A DNA stretch of 64,000 nt from positions 1 through 64,000 of the forward strand of contig JADNYJ010000023.1 of NCBI GenBank assembly GCA_015501075.1, written 5' to 3'. The stretch is from Gymnopilus junonius. Lineage: Eukaryota > Basidiomycota > Agaricomycetes > Agaricales > Galerinaceae. Numbering within the stretch: the stretch's first letter is position 1; each line of letters starts with the position of its first letter. Both the position numbers and the translations under genes were made by a program. The notes beneath the pieces were generated by a model. The model had not been told where the DNA came from. It did no database searches and saw only the letters and a list, made by a program, of their open reading frames with translations. Below, piece after piece: positions 10,305 through 22,242 of the stretch.

Positions 10305-12613
10305 GATTCTTGAGAAAGCAGGGAGCTGTAGCCTGTAATGATCGTTTGGGATTCAGTCCAGGCTCGATGTAACGAAGTGCGTGACCAAGTGTTATCTTTC
10401 TTTGCACTGCAATTCTCATGAATACCCGGTCCTATTCCACCATTTCATACCGGTTTCATGCTCGAGAGCGATATTAGCAACCATTTTGGTCTTCCTGACT
10501 GTTGGAACGGTCTGAATATGTCTCCGTCACGCATTGCTGTCCTAGGAGGGGGCTAACAGGTTTATCGTCGACTTTCCACCTTTCGCGGAAATTTCCAAAG
10601 GCTCAGATCGTCTTACTGGAGAAGGAAGCGCGTTTAGGTGGCTGGGTGCGCTCAGAACGCGTCGAGCTACCGCAAATCGGGTCGTCTGTGCTCTTAGAGG
10701 CCGGCCCACGGACCCTAAGGCCGAATAGCATGGCTGTTCTTGAATTGGTCAGTTACATCCGTTCCGTTATATTGTTATCTTGGTATTAAGCTGCGTTTTT
10801 GCGTAGATTCATCTCTTAAAACTGGAGAATGAAATTATCACTGTACCAAAGACTGCCCCACCAGCCAAGGCTCGCTTCCTCTACATCCCCAAGTCCGACT
10901 TGACTCCAAACAAAATAGCTGGCTTACAACGCCTTCCATCGTCAATTCTATCCCTTCTATCTTCCCCACTACTGCCTACATTACTAGCCGCAATCATACC
11001 CGAGCCTTTTAGAAGGCAAATCGCCGTCGTGACTCCACCGACGAGAGCATCGATCTCTGTTTTCTCGTCGTTTGGGGAAACCTTTGCGCGAACTTTTGGA
11101 AGTGCTCTAGTACATGGCATCTATGCCACTGATTCTCGTAAGCTCAGCGTCAGAGCTGCTTTTCCTACCATATGGGAAGCAGAGGAGAGAGGACGAGGCA
11201 GCATCGTCCGTGGACTCTTGATGCCTGCAAGAGAAGAAGTTAGAAGAAAAGTACAGCCTTGGAAACACTACCAGTCTAATGCGTGCATTTCTGTGTATTC
11301 ATTCAAAAATGGTATGGAAACCTTGACCAAAGCCTTGGAGAAAAGTCTATTATCATCGAACAATGTCAGTATCATGACGAATACACACCTTTCTGGGCTC
11401 AAGAAGTCTGAAGACCGATCAATAGAGGTGGGTAATACTCATCTATTCCAACGATTCCTCTTTGATTCTTGTTTAAGATTTATCATTCTCACGGCGAAAC
11501 TCTGCATGCAAGCCACGTCGTCTCAGCCTTGCCCCTACCCGTACTCCATAATCTCATATCTACCATAAAACCTACCTCATCTCCCTCATCTACTGAAAAC
11601 CCCTCGACCACCGTCCGCGTAGTTAACTTCATCTTTCCTTGCCCTCCAAAGGACGTTCATCCGGAAGGATTCGGTATCTAATCCCTCGCTCACCTGGGGG
11701 GTACCCCGACACACCTGATTCTTCCGTTCCAGGCGTTTTAGGAACTGTCTTCGACTCGTGTTCTTTACATGAACAAGATCTTCCGCTCACAAAGGACTAC
11801 TACAACAATCCTCACATACCAAATTAACTATGATGACTGGTGGACCCTATCCTCAATCACCACTTCCACCATATCTCACTTCCTCTGAAAGTCAGATGAC
11901 ACCACCTTTCATCCGCTCGCTCCTGGATCAGCTCAAAGTTCAACTTGGACGAGACATACCTGAGCCTATTTATTGGCGAATATGGAATAATGAGGCATGT
12001 ATTCCGACGCTTCTGCCAGGGCACCTTGATAGGATGGAGGAACTGAAATCGCATCTTGGGCTTTCTTCCAAGCCGGCTCTGGCACAGGGAAGCGAAACAG
12101 GATGGGATTCCAGACTAGCTGTCATCGGTGCTGGGGTTGGCGGAGTCAGTGTGGGAGACTGCATTGAGGCGGGGAGGCAGGTTGGACGTAATTGGGGTGA
12201 GAGCATCAATTTTAATGACGGCCTCTTTTGGTTCTTACTCTTAATCCTCAACAGTGGATAGCAAAGATCTCACCGAATGATCAACGTCTGTATTAGTATT
12301 ACAATAACGAAGTTCAAGTTGAATACTACAGGATTTATGTTGAAGGAAAAAAGTGACAATGACGCCACTAGCCTGCGAGAAGGGGATCGCCAAAGACGTC
12401 AGTCCAAACACGCTTTACAAGATGAAGCTTTTTCCGGATATTTTTCCACTGGAATCTGTGCTTTCTGTCGAATGCAGGCCAATTAAACAAATACCCAAAC
12501 ACGCAAAACAGCACCTACGTTTTCAATCTGTCATTGGCATAGAGCTCATTCAAAAGTACAGTCTTTAAGTTGCTTTCGGTGCGCGATTCGCTTTTCTAGC
12601 AAGAACAAGCACA
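10305..12613 (+). repeat. Inverted duplicated segment, copy A (HEM14 segment)
   Basis: This segment matches the reverse complement of about 47850-50156, with scattered substitutions and many one-base gaps. It contains the whole HEM14 gene and parts of its neighbours. The left edge lies just short of the position of the CLF1 start codon in copy B, and the right edge falls inside the sequence upstream of or within the orphan gene of copy B. Because both flanking genes are cut here but continue in copy B, copy A is the likelier derivative. Boundaries were read by eye and may be off by about 20 bases. Confidence 0.8.
10518..12280 (+). pseudogene. HEM14: Protoporphyrinogen oxidase (HEM14), broken copy A
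   Basis: HEM14 oxidises protoporphyrinogen IX to protoporphyrin IX in mitochondria, the next-to-last step of heme synthesis, using FAD. The ATG at 10518 gives MSPSRIAVLGGG and then a TAA at 10554, because one base is missing relative to copy B (VLGSGLTGLSS, the FAD-binding dinucleotide motif). Further family blocks follow: LEKEARLGGWVRSER, EAGPRTLRP, FGETFARTFGSALVHGIYA, SVYSFKNGMETL and DRLAVIGAG-like sequence near 12110. Several other one- or two-base losses occur near 11010-11090, 11230-11290, 11675 and 11805. Some compensate each other, leaving scrambled stretches in frame. The copy cannot make a normal enzyme as written. It could be a decaying duplicate or a poorly polished assembly copy. 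Confidence 0.75.
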
Positions 12614-12727
12614 CACAGCATGATAACAGGCACTCGGAACCCAAGATCTCTAAGACGAGCCGAGCAAAGTGCGGAAGCAGTCACTTTCCAAAATTTCGGA
12701 AGAATCGCTGCCTAGAAGTTTGTTCTC
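12281..12727. other. Region downstream of HEM14 copy A
   Basis: Up to about 12613 this is duplicated sequence corresponding to the upstream part of the orphan gene near 48.1 kb. It is cut at the repeat edge and carries frame differences. The remaining hundred bases show nothing recognisable. Confidence 0.4.
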
Positions 12728-13050
12728 TTAGCCAAAGGCGGATTTGAATGCGTCCAGCGCGTCATTAAATTCATCCAGGGACAAGCGGGAAAGGTTGGGA
12801 TGGTTTCGCACTCTATTCAAAGCCTGCACATTGCGTGGTTCGTTCAGACCGTCCGGATCAGGATGATGCTGTCCAAGGATGTGGTCAAGTCAGGGATCAA
12901 GTCGAAGTCGAAGTTCTGCTCCCTCAAATACGCGTTGTTTTCAATTATTTGTAATGCATCGTATTCAGAATCACCTCAGTCCTCAAGGTCTCATGTCGCA
13001 TACTACATAATAAGTATTGAAGTAAGCCCAGGGCCCAAAGACTGTAAATT
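12728..13050 (-). pseudogene. 3' fragment of an unidentified gene
   Basis: The minus strand reads FDFDLIPDL and then, after a one-base frame change, GQHHPDPDGLNEPRNVQAL and RLSLDEFNDALDAFKSAFG followed by a TAA at 12730-12728. The even, protein-like composition ending at a stop suggests the last exon of a real gene whose upstream part is missing. It lies against the right edge of the duplicated HEM14 segment, so insertion of that segment may have cut it. I do not recognise the family. Confidence 0.3.
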
Positions 13051-13080
13051 AATTTAAATCTGATGAAAAAGACATTTGTT

Positions 13081-15078
13081 CTACACATTTTGCTCATGAG
13101 CGTCTTCCTGACCATCCCCAAGCGTCATCTCATCGAACCCTTCCAACAGCTCGTCCAACTTGATGTCTGGGAAATCCGGCTCTTCCACACCCTCCTCGTC
13201 GTTTTCAACACCAGCCACGGCATGTGGAGGCACAACCTCAGCGGGCGTCTCGTCCACATCCATAGCATACTGCTGTCCTGGTCTTCTCCGTCCCTTGCGC
13301 TCGCGTTGGCTAACAGCGGCAGCAGCACCGTCAGGTGCGGCCATTGTAACTTCTGGTGCCTTGTACAGATTGATTCCTGAACGCAACTCAGGATCTTCCT
13401 CTAAGTCGCGTAAGAACAGTTCGTAGTCTTGCTCGACCTTCTTCTGGTCCCGACCTCCCATGCGTCCAATGGCTCCACGAGCAGCGCTCGTCTCGCCGTC
13501 CTCGCCAGCTTCTTTAGCGATACTCCTAAGCTTCCAGTTCCTAGTCCTGTTCTTCTTTCTCCTGTTGGGATATGTCTTCTTCACAAGGACGATATCAGGT
13601 ATGTAATCTTGAGAAAGTGATGCAAAGTGATCCGAGTTGAAGTTGGCGTTGGTGAGGAAGTACCCTAAGGCAGTGTCGCCTGGTTGGAGAATAGCGCCAA
13701 GGTGCGTACGGGTGTGATACACCTGATTGGTGTTCCCGGACGATTCGTAGTCCATCATGTCTTCATCTATTGCTGCCCCACCTGAAGAATGGAATGCACC
13801 GGCCAACGCAACTTGAGCATCTGCCATGACGAATTTTCCTTTCTGACGAGAAAAATCAGGATCAACGTCAAGTACTGTGAATTCCACCAGATCCGTAACA
13901 GAAGCCAGGGAGTCAAAGGGTGATCTCCAGTACACCGGGGCTGGGATATCGCATGTCTGGAGCGTTTGAGGATCGAGAAGCTGTACAGAGTTGCCGACGC
14001 GTATACAAACGGTAAGAGGGGAGATATTGCTCAGCGAGCGAGCCTGTTTGAGAGGCATGCACACTAGATCGTCTTTGCAAATCGGGACGATCTCGACAGA
14101 GTAGGTATATTTGAAGTTGGCAGTACTGCTATGGATGTCTGACGAGAGCAGCTGTTCAGATGCTTTGGATCTGGTGATTTTGTATCAGGCATTAATCATA
14201 ATGACGGGGTAAGTCAAAACGCACTTTACCGGTGCGACACCGTCAAAAACTCCAACATTTTCTGTGCATGACTTCTTGAGCTGTAGAAAAAGTCGAGGCC
14301 GTCACGGACTTCTTTTATTGATATGGTATCCTTTTGAGCGTTGTGCTTGAGGATAAGCTGTTCGAGGTAGAGGAAGGTTCGCTTGTGTGGCACTTTCTGC
14401 CGCACTTGGACCAGGGCTTTCCAAGTGTTTTTAGCTGCCAGTTTGGCGCAGTCCGGACATTGGCCGTGCTGTACGAGGTATTCGATCTCAAACGTTTGCT
14501 CGAGTATTGTATTGGTTAATACCTAGAAAAGCTTAATAATTTGCGTAACTAAAAATGACAGGTATTATGACTAACCTCCTTTTGAATTGTCATCGATACT
14601 CGTAATCGTTTCGAGTGAGGCTCCGTCCAGATGAAGTGAGCTTCCGTTAATCGGATCTTATTCAAGCCCTTTAGCTTTTTGAGGCAGATCGCAAGGAGTT
14701 CCGATGATTCAGGTTTCGCTAATGTCCAAGTTGTGGGGGGTGAAAGGAATCGCTCGCAATTCCGGCAGAAAGCAACGGAGGCTGTCGATCGGACTGTCAG
14801 AGAGATCAAAGTGAATTCATGGGACAAATGGGCGCACCTTGCTTAGGGATACCCTCCGTGATGTCAACACTAAAATAAGTTAGAACACGAAGTCAACTTA
14901 CAAGACAAAAACTCACGTATTTCGCAGACAGGCGACACATAGATTAGCAGAGTTGGGTACGATCGGTGTTCCTAAACATGTCAAAGGTCAATCAAATAGT
15001 TGAGGCGTATCCACACGAATCCTTACCGCAGTCAGCACACAGAACACGGTGAATAGCTGGGCCAGCTACAAACTCCAT
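13081..15078 (-). CDS. NMD3: 60S ribosomal subunit export factor NMD3
   Basis: NMD3 is the adaptor that binds nascent 60S subunits and carries the export signal recognised by Crm1. Starting at the ATG at 15078, six exons join in frame. The N-terminal zinc-binding region shows CADC, NLCVACLRN, CRNCERFL and CPDCAK, the four Cys pairs typical of the family. It is followed by KLKGLNKIRLTEAHFIWTEP and SIKEVRDGLDFFYSSRSHA. The last exon has VYHTRTHLGAILQPGDTALGY, NWKLRSIAKE, and an acidic tail containing LDELLEGFDEMTL, a leucine-rich element like the NMD3 nuclear export signal. No frame problems were found, unlike several neighbours. It is divergent from UGGT with 253 bases between the two start codons. 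Confidence 0.95.
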
Positions 15079-15331
15079 GATGGTCGAAGAAAAAGAAAGG
15101 TGAGTGAGGATGTATAAGCCTGTTGCTGTGTAATATTAGCGGCACCGAATTCGGACGGAGGTGAAAAATCTCGATCACGTGGTGAGCGGAATCATCTTGT
15201 TATCTTATCAGATAGCTGTCCTCGGTTGACGTGTCGAAGTTCGTGTCAATCCCAACGCCATCAATAAATACTTCTAACTGCTTCACTTTTCCCTATGCAC
15301 TAGACTGACTGATTTCGCTAGAAAGAACAAC
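15079..15331. promoter_or_regulatory. Divergent promoter between NMD3 and UGGT
   Basis: Only 253 bases separate the two start codons, so core promoters and 5' leaders of both genes must share this interval. No convincing TATA box stands out. Shared control is inference. Confidence 0.5.
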
Positions 15332-18300
15332 ATGAAACTAGCTTTCACGTTGCTCGGCGCTGTGTCGTCTGTTCTCCAGGCGTCGGCCAGCTCAAGCCCA
15401 CCTGTCAAGGCTGCATTGAGGTCGTCATGGCCTGCACCTCCGCTTTTAGCTGAGATTCTGTGAGTTGATAAGCTGTTGGATATTAATGGCTTTGTTGACG
15501 ACATTCTAGAGAAACAGTGACTCTAGAAAACCCAGATGGATTCTTCACGTACCTTGAGAGCCTCACAAATCCCGACATCCATATTTCATCGGACACTTTG
15601 ACACCGGAGGCTCTTCACCAAGCTGCTCTGGAAGTCGCCTTGGAGAACGGTCTTTTGAACGAACCAGGGTCTCTCTCTATAGTTGAGATGAACTTGGCCA
15701 TACACGCTGCAACGCCCAAGCTGGAAGCTTTCTATAATTACTATGTGGACCACCATAGTCAAAGCACTGGAACACAATGCGGCTCTTGGGTAGATTGGTA
15801 CGGAGAGGTTGTGTGTGATGTGGAGACTCTGGCACAACTGACTGGAAAAGAGGCTATTGACGCCCCGAATGCACCTTCGTACGTTACCGAACTCTATCGC
15901 ATTGACAACTAATTCAATAATGATAGACCTCAGCCAAGACCGCAAATACTGACATTCGATCATATATTCCCACCCCCACAAGATATCCTTGAGCGGCCAC
16001 CACGAACAGCAATATTCTACGCGTCTTTAACCTCTCCCAACTTCCTTGAACTACACACGTATCTTCTCAAGGTGACCAACAGGCCAGACCCGCATGTAGA
16101 ATACGTGTTCCGACATATACCCCCAACCACTCCGTCGTCTTTAAAGAACTATTTATCTGGGTACGGTGTTGCTCTAGATTTGAAGAAGATGGACTATCTT
16201 GCCTTGGACGATCGTCAGCAAGGCAAGCTTTTGTTTTAAAAAATGAATTTTTGTCCTCATTTTTGCGTAGGGACCAGTAACTCGGACGCCAATGGCGACA
16301 GTGAACTGGAAGAGCAGAAAGTCGACCCCCTACTTCCTCTCATCCTGGCCCATCCTGAAAACACGACGGCTCCTGGTGCTGATGTCCCACTGACAGAGGA
16401 AGAAATCGAAAGTAAGTTTGTTATCATTTCATTTCGTTCAGCGTTCATAAGCCTAATTGATTTTCTTTTAGGTCTTGGAGGCAAAGCAGCCCAACTGATC
16501 GCCGAATCCAAGTCCCCATTGACCACACTAACCCACCTCTCGCAAAACTTCCCCAAATACGCTACCTCTCTTGCGAGGCGCGTCGTCGTAAATGAAAGCA
16601 TTTCTTCTGAGCTGCAGAACAATTCGCTCAAAGTCCAGCGAGGTGCCAGCGTATTTTGGTTGAATGGACTCACGATTGAACTCAAGGATCTTCATCCATT
16701 CGGATTATTGAAGGCAATAAGGAAGGAAAGAGGGATTATGAAGTGGCTTACTCAGCAAGGGTTGAAGAGACAACAGGCTTTTGATGTGTTGACACACCCT
16801 GCAATCTCTGCTACACAGAAGGAGAGTGGGACTCTCGAGGCTGTATTTGATGCTTCGGACAGAGAGGAAGGCGAAGATGTTATTGTTTGGTGGAATGATA
16901 TGGAAAAAGATAGCAGGTAAGGATTGGTGGCTCGGTGTATCCTATTGATTAGACCCTCGTTTTAACTTGCTTTCTTCTAGATATGCAAGGTGGAACCCAT
17001 CGCTCTATTCCGTGTGTTGTTTTTGGCGCTTGATAATTCTCATCCAGACCCAATCTAATTTTTTTTTGCACCTTTCAGCTCCTGCGTCCGCTCTATCCTG
17101 GCGCTATGCCCACCGTGAGAGCCAACCTATTCAATATCGTGCTTATCCTCGATCTCTCCGACATCGTCAACCTTAACTTTCTTGCCAGTCCCATGAGTAA
17201 CATCATCAACCATATTCCGTTAAGGTTTGGTTTGGTGCCTGTTACAGAAACTGATGACGGTGCGTTTCTCTGGGCTTACCAGTGTAGGGACCTGCATACT
17301 GACGTTCTTTGGTGTTTCTTACAGCGAAAAGGATGGCGAAACTCTTTTACCACCTCATCAAAAATTACGGGAGGAAGAAAACGCTTGATGTTTTCAGAAC
17401 TGTACGTCCCTTTATCCTACCGCTGCTCTCTGGGGCTCATAACGCCCACAACGAATAGATGATACTTGACTACCAACGCCAAGGTGTTCCAAGCACAAAA
17501 ATCGAGTGGAACATCGTGCGGAAGGCATATGAAGATCTAGTCGAGAAAGAGCGCCCAGAGAAACCTGAAGCCGATTTCCCTGGCCTGGACACCATCATCA
17601 AGGACAACAACGCAAGCGAGATAGACGGTGTGGATCTCGGTACAAATGAAGCTCCGATAAATGAGATAGAGAAGTATACCCAAAGGTTGGCTGCCACGCT
17701 TTCGAGGTCGCCGAAGGGACATGTATTCTTCAATGGCAAACACTTTGATTTCGACGAGGTATATTTTTTTTCTTCCTGTGGTATGGTTCAATGGCATTCA
17801 TTGACGCCCTTTCATGCACTGTAGGACTTTTTCCGCTACATGCAAACAGAGATGTCTGTCCAGATGAACTATCTGTCGGAGAAGGTAATATAACCGGAAC
17901 AGTTGTGAACCCATTCTTACTGGATGCCCGTCTTAGATCTATTCAGGTGTCTTGTCTGATGAAAACAAACCCGAATCGATGTCAAACTACTTTTACGACC
18001 TTCCCACTACCAGCAAACGAAGAAACGTCTACATGTTCCCACCAGGTGGATCCAAGGACGTGCAGATCGTGAGCCTGCCGGAAGTCTTTGCGAAGACAAG
18101 GTTCAGGGTTTCGCCACAGACGTATCTCTATCCCAGTATGCCATTCCTCGTTATCATCAGAGCCATTTGGATATCTGGCTCACGCCAATCTTTTCTTAGC
18201 TGCAGCGGAGTCTGTTTATGAGAGTCTTTATATCGTAACTGATCTGGATACTCAAGATGGGTTGGCGCTGATCAAGGAGGCTATATCTTCGCTGGTAGGG

Positions 18301-21300
18301 TCGTCCGTGATCGTACTTTCCTTCAGTCTTGTCTAATTCGTCAATGTCCATCAGACTTCCGATTCCAAGACACGTGTATCCTTCATTCACAATCCAACGA
18401 TCATACAAAGCCCAGAAAGCGGAACACGTCCACCAGCATCGTGGTTAATTGCCCATCTCCACATAAGAGGTCTCTTATCACAAGCTACACCATCACAGCT
18501 CATTTCTGCGCTTGGTCTTGAAATTTCAGCAGCAACAGCACCCGAGATCGTTGTAAAGGAGGAGGTCCAAACGGCTCTAAAGGAGAATGCGGATAACGAC
18601 CTCGTATTTAAGCAGTTGACTGGAGGTGCTGGCTTGCATGATATCCTAGCAGAGGAATACGCGGATTACGTGAAGGAGAGCAAGAACGTGGCCAGGGAGC
18701 TCCGTTTGCAACCTGGGCAGACTGCAGTGGTTGTCAATGGACGTGTAAGTTGCATATTTATGCCATTCCTCGTCATTTCCTGATACATGTTCAACTTCTC
18801 AGGTTGTCGGACCTATACCTGCCAATGACTTCAGGGTTGCAGATTTCAAGACATTGGAAGACTTTGAGTTCCGTAAGAGGACAGAGCCAGTGTTGAAGGC
18901 TTTGCAGGAAGTTGCCCCGGCATTGCTTGAAGACAAGTAAGAGTTTTTAATTTTTTTTTGTTCCAGACGACCCTCACCTCTACATTAGGTTTGTATCCGC
19001 TCATCTGGTGTCGATGGTATCTTCAGTCGTGGCTGCTGCGCAGCAACCTGATCCTAGTGAGACTGGTCTTTTTGATACACCTCCAAGGCCTAGGCAGAAG
19101 GGGTATCTGTTATTGGACTCTAATTATACGTATGTTCTATTTTTCTGCGTGATTGACGTCCTATTGATAATTTCGACATTTGGTTTTTAAGGTCCTTCGT
19201 ATACGGCGACAACTCGACTGCTCTATATCACGTATCAGTCCTTCTTGATCCGTTGAGTGAGATTGGGCAGAAATGGTCGAGTCTGCTGAAGGTGCGCTTG
19301 ATTTGGATTCATGGGGTCGGAACATGTTTTCACGATCTCCTTTTTAACCCAGTGGTTGTCGAGTATTCCAGATATTTTCATTGAAGTTCATCTAAATCCT
19401 GGTCGATATACTGATGTAAGTTCGTTGTGCGATCTCCGTTTGCTTAGTTCTGATGTCTGGCTTCTGCAGATCCCACTGAAACGATTCTACCGATATAATC
19501 TACTTCCTGCCCTTGCATTTGATGAAGAGGGGTCGGTTTCTGTCCATTGTTTGTAATTCCCATAGATGGACTAAATTTCAACCAGGCACGAAATTCCAGC
19601 ACAAGTCGTCTTTGAAGACATACCCGTCGATCCTATTTACACGTTAGCCATGGATGTGCCCACAGCCTGGCTCGTTCGCCCGCGCGAATCTCTGTACGAT
19701 CTCGACAACATCCAGTTGGGCAAACTCTTCCATGGAGATACAGCCGTCGAAGCCATTTTTGAGCTTGATTATATTGTTATCGAAGGTCACGCCCGTGAAG
19801 TGCCACATAACACTGTCCCTCGTGGTGTCCAGCTACAGCTTGTGACGAGCGATAATGTTCCCATCGACGACACTCAGGTGGTGGCTAACCTCGGCTATTT
19901 CCAGTTTAAGGCTAAACCTGGGGTGTTCCGACTTGAGATACGTGAGGGGAAAGGGAGGGACATCTTCAAGCTGGAGAGTGTAGGAAATGAGGGATGGGAT
20001 AGTCCAACGGTGGAAGAAGCAGGAGCTCACATTACCGTTACCAGCTTTGAAGGGTCAACTTTGTATCCTAGGTTCAAGAGGCTGCCTGAGATGGAACAGG
20101 CAGATGTTTTAGAGGAACAATCAGAAGAGGACGCCAATCAGAAGGGCGTGTTCGAAGATCTGTCATCTAAGTTGGTTTTCTTATGGCAAAGATTTTTCCT
20201 CCTTCCCTAACAACATCTTCTTTGCATAATAGGGTCATGTCAATATTTAGGTCGCCCAAGAAAGAGCCCTCGACCGACATTGTACCAGTTAAACCTCAGG
20301 CAGACATCAACATCTTCACCGTCGCCTCAGGCCTTTTGTATGAGGTATGCCAAATTCTCTTTGCCTCTACATAAACACCTTTTCATCCTAACGCCTCAGC
20401 GCTTCGTTGGTATCATGATTCTGAGTGTTCTCCGCAATACCAATAGCACGGTTAAGTTTTGGTTCATTGAAAACTTCCTTTCACCTTCTTTCTTGGTACG
20501 TGCCTATGATCACGTAATAGGCGTGGGCACTAAAGTGCAATGCAGGAATTTATACCCCACATGGCGGAGAAATACAACTTCCAATACGAACTCGTTACCT
20601 ACAAATGGCCGTCTTGGCTCCGTGCACAGACAGAAAAGCAACGTATCATTTGGGCATACAAAATTCTTTTCCTCGATGTACTATTCCCTATGGATTTGAA
20701 GAAAGTTATCTTCGTGGATGCCGATCAGATTGTGCGAGCGGACCTCAAGGAGCTTGTTGATTTGGATCTACATGGTGCCCCATATGGTTACACACCTATG
20801 GGTGATGATAATGAGGATATGGAAGGCTTCAGGTTCTGGAAGACAGGGTATTGGAAGGAGTTCTTACAAGGCAAACCTTACCACATCAGGTCCGTCAGCG
20901 TTTGAGCTGCTTTATAGGAGCTACACCTCACGATGTCCTTTTTATAGTGCATTATATGTCATCGACCTTGTCCGGTTCAGGCAGGTATGGTGTTCCATTA
21001 GCTTAAGGTCCAGTTGTTCATTTGTTTCTTATGCGCTCCTAGCTCGCTGCAGGGGTATGTAACATGCTTTTAGTCCCGTTTCCTGAAGATGCTTATGTGC
21101 TTCTGACAGGATATCCTTCGTGGGCAATATCAGCAACTTTCTGCAGATCCCAACTCACTAGCCAACCTCGATCAAGGTAACGTTTCCTTTGCCAAGTTTC
21201 CAATTCCTTTTTCTTGATCTGACCCTGGAGACTCTAAGATCTCCCGAACAATCTTCAGCATCAGGTTCCGATTGTAAGTCTGCGACTACGAATTAAATGG

Positions 21301-21826
21301 GTTTCGTGGTTCCGTACTGATTGCTCCTGTTGCCAGTACTCGCTGCCTGAAGATTGGCTATGGGTATATCTTCCTTATCAGTTTGCATCGAAAAGAGGCT
21401 GACCTCTGTTCATATCTGAAATTAGTGTGAAACTTGGTGTAGTAAGGATCGCTTCCACAGGGCCAAGACCATCGACCTCTGCCAAAACCCTCTGACTGTG
21501 CGTTTCTCTTTTTCTAATCATTCATATACACCATGAAGTATTGAGCTGCGTTCACAGAAAGAACCCAAGCTAGCACGCGCGCGTCAAATTCCAGAGTGGG
21601 AAGAATACGACGCAGAAATTGCGAGTTCACAAGAGAGTTAGCTGCTCAGGGTAAGATCCACTCCAGACTGGCCGTCGCCGACGTGAATGCTCTGGCTGGA
21701 GGAGGACCTGCGCTGCCGATCACAAACGAAGAGCTGGAAGTGGAGGCTATTGCTGCAGAAGTTGAAGCAGTTGTAGAAGAAAAGGGTGCTAGCGACTCTG
21801 ACGAGCACCAGCGGGATGAGCTTTAG
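15332..21826 (+). CDS. UGGT: UDP-glucose:glycoprotein glucosyltransferase
   Basis: UGGT is the ER lumen sensor that re-glucosylates high-mannose N-glycans on misfolded glycoproteins so that they re-enter the calnexin cycle. The ATG at 15332 opens a signal peptide ([19 protein letters not shown]). Many short exons follow and join in frame to roughly 1,580 residues, the usual family length. Thioredoxin-like repeats occupy the first two thirds (for example [15 protein letters not shown] and [18 protein letters not shown]). The C-terminal glycosyltransferase family 24 domain starts near 20290 with [13 protein letters not shown]. It includes [11 protein letters not shown] and [17 protein letters not shown], which holds the DxD motif, and also [19 protein letters not shown]. 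The protein ends HQRDEL, an ER-retrieval signal of the KDEL/HDEL class. One intron near 16215 uses a GC donor. The gene is intact. Confidence 0.95.
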
Positions 21827-22242
21827 ATCATATTGGAGTGATAGGTCATATTTATTGCGGGTGTATGATTTTGATGGCACTTGCATAATGGGCATGTACA
21901 TATCTCTAGAGGGATTAACGACAGAAATCTTGATACAAATTCCCACTATTGCCAGGCAGACCTTAAAGACCCACATTCCAGGACTCTCCAAACATTCCTT
22001 TTGATCTGATTTGCAATATTACCGTTGTCACTTATTGAGATTTCCTTGAGAAGTTCAGACCGATTCTTTTCTGGACACAGGTAAAAGTCGAAATGTTAAG
22101 ATAAATAGCCTCTCCGCCCAAGGCGCCCGACCGATCCTCTTATCTCCTTGACACTGGCCAACCTGAGGCTAGCTAAACCTTATGTTTCTCGTAGGCGGAC
22201 TCTGGTCGGACCTTGTATATCCCTGCTGGGATATGTATGCAT
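21827..22242. other. Convergent 3' spacer between UGGT and NHA1
   Basis: This holds the 3' ends of two converging genes. The AT-rich stretch after 21826 should hold the UGGT polyadenylation signals. No gene is seen. Confidence 0.5.

Noticed and set aside
10900..11568. The open frame in HEM14 copy A as a novel protein
   Set aside because: Comparison with copy B shows it is HEM14 with compensating base losses that scramble parts of the sequence.
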